From the NCBI GenBank assembly GCA_050697195.1, contig JBOGZL010000016.1:1-7296 (forward strand): DNA of 7,296 bases. Reading direction: 5' to 3'. The translations under genes and the position numbers were made by a program. This DNA is from DASPWW01 sp050697195 (GTDB taxonomy: Bacteria > Actinomycetota > Thermoleophilia > Solirubrobacterales > 70-9). The notes under the pieces were generated by a model. It had not been told where the DNA came from and did not search any database. It saw nothing but the letters and a program-made list of their open reading frames with translations. Shown here piece by piece: positions 6,352 to 7,296 of the stretch; the stretch's first letter is position 1; each line of letters opens with the position of its first letter.

Positions 6352-6358
6352 GGCGCCG
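6332..6358 (+). repeat. 27-bp direct repeat, downstream copy
   Basis: Identical to 5084-5110. Here it spans the end of the second propeller gene and the first codons of the beta-helix gene, so this copy is in its functional setting. Confidence 0.9.
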
Positions 6359-7296
6359 TCTGTGCCTGATCGCCGGCGCGTGCGTGCTCGCGCTACCGGG
6401 GACGGCGTCCGCCGCGAACACCTACGTCGATCAGACGCGGCCGAACAACGACGGCGGCTGCCTCACGCCCGCGACCGCCTGCAAGACGTTCACCGGCCCC
6501 GGTGGCGCCGTGGCGAAGGCGGGTCCCGACGACACGATCTTCGCCGTCGACCCCGCCGCTCAGACGACCTACAACGACACGATCGTGCTCAGTGCCGGGA
6601 AGTCGCTCGTCGCCCAGAGCCCCGATCCGGCCGAGACGATCATCGACAACGGGGCCGCCGCGGCGCCGGCGGTCACCGTGAGCGGAACCGGGACCGGTCA
6701 GGTACGCGGATTCACGATCCGCTCCGACCACCGCGCGATCGAGATCCATCGACCGGCGACGATCCGAGACAACGTCTTCGACGATCCCGGCCCGATCACC
6801 ACGACGTTCAACAACCACATGGAGATCGGGTTCGGCGCCGGCTCACCGCTGATCACGGACAACACGTTCGTCGATCCCGCGCCGACCACCACCGAGAACC
6901 AGATCGCGATCGTCACGACCTCCAGCGGGTCGCCGACGATCTCCGACAACGAGTTCGACGACTTCCTCGAGGCGGTGTTCGCGGGGGGTAGCGCCACGTC
7001 CTCGCCCAAGATCTCGGGAAACGACATCGCCGGCACGCGCGTGGCCGTCAACGCCGGCGCCGGGATCGGGGTGATCGCCGGGACGCCGACGATCACCGAC
7101 AACTTCATCCACGACCCGGTACTCGCGTCGCCGAACGACTTCATCACTGGGATCAGCATCGACCAGGGGGGCGGCGGGGCGGCAGGCGCCACCCTGAAGC
7201 GAAACCGGATACTCGGGCATAGGTGGGGGGTTACCGCCGAGGACACGTCACAGCCGGTGTCCCTCGAGAGCGACCTGATCGCGCAGAGCGTGGTCG
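6348..7296 (+). CDS. Secreted right-handed beta-helix repeat protein (3' end outside window)
   Basis: The frame runs open from ATG 6348 to the window end: 316 complete codons plus one base. The start is supported by a clear signal peptide (MRRRL, hydrophobic core, PGTASA with likely cleavage after A22) and by the ATGA overlap with the preceding stop. The mature protein opens NTYVDQTRPNNDGGC; C38 and C45 may form a disulfide, as is common at the start of secreted beta-helix proteins. After a GPDDTIFAV segment come parallel beta-helix rungs of the form TIxDNxF: TIRDNVF (138), LITDNTF (168), TISDNEF (197), KISGN (221), TITDN (248) and TLKRN (282). This is the pectin-lyase-like/PbH1 fold. No polysaccharide-lyase catalytic residues can be assigned, so enzyme versus binding protein is open. 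Whether it too ends in the Lys-rich domain cannot be seen. Confidence 0.88.
   Translation, partial: MRRRLCLIAGACVLALPGTASAANTYVDQTRPNNDGGCLTPATACKTFTGPGGAVAKAGPDDTIFAVDPAAQTTYNDTIVLSAGKSLVAQSPDPAETIIDNGAAAAPAVTVSGTGTGQVRGFTIRSDHRAIEIHRPATIRDNVFDDPGPITTTFNNHMEIGFGAGSPLITDNTFVDPAPTTTENQIAIVTTSSGSPTISDNEFDDFLEAVFAGGSATSSPKISGNDIAGTRVAVNAGAGIGVIAGTPTITDNFIHDPVLASPNDFITGISIDQGGGGAAGATLKRNRILGHRWGVTAEDTSQPVSLESDLIAQSVV

Overview
The window is GC-rich DNA whose proteins use almost only G/C-ending codons; every Lys codon I read in the Lys-rich C-terminal domains is AAG. The style of the proteins suggests an actinobacterium, most likely of the Thermoleophilia/Solirubrobacterales type: secreted, repeat-built beta proteins with a Lys-rich C-terminal domain, and a large MalT-like/BTAD regulator. 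This placement is a judgement from protein style, not a search result. All supported genes are on the + strand, and there is no gene-free stretch longer than about 135 bases. I saw no RNA gene, insertion sequence or CRISPR array.

Layout: (1) 1-492, the 3' end of a gene for a Gly-rich protein ending in a Lys-rich domain. (2) 493-626, an intergenic gap with a weak possible promoter. (3) 627-3881, a 1084-residue signal-sensing ATPase/TPR regulator with a C-terminal winged helix and BTAD domain; its true start is uncertain. (4) 3882-3939, a compact promoter region with a palindrome on the next start codon. (5) 3940-5103, a secreted six-repeat YWTD-type beta-propeller protein with the Lys-rich C-terminal domain. 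(6) 5104-5172, a short gap holding a remnant reading frame and a second promoter resembling the first. (7) 5173-6351, a second propeller protein of the same design. (8) 6348-7296, the 5' part of a gene for a secreted right-handed beta-helix protein, overlapping gene 7 by ATGA.

Taken together this looks like a locus for exported surface or extracellular proteins beside a large regulator. The two propeller genes are tandem paralogues. A 27-bp identical segment spans the end of each and continues into an ATG: downstream it is the true start of the beta-helix gene, upstream it opens only a 12-codon remnant. This suggests that a unit of promoter, propeller gene and start of the next gene was duplicated in place. 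The same Lys-rich C-terminal domain ends three proteins with two different N-terminal architectures, so it may be a shared attachment or export module. That function, and control of the locus by the regulator, are inferences.
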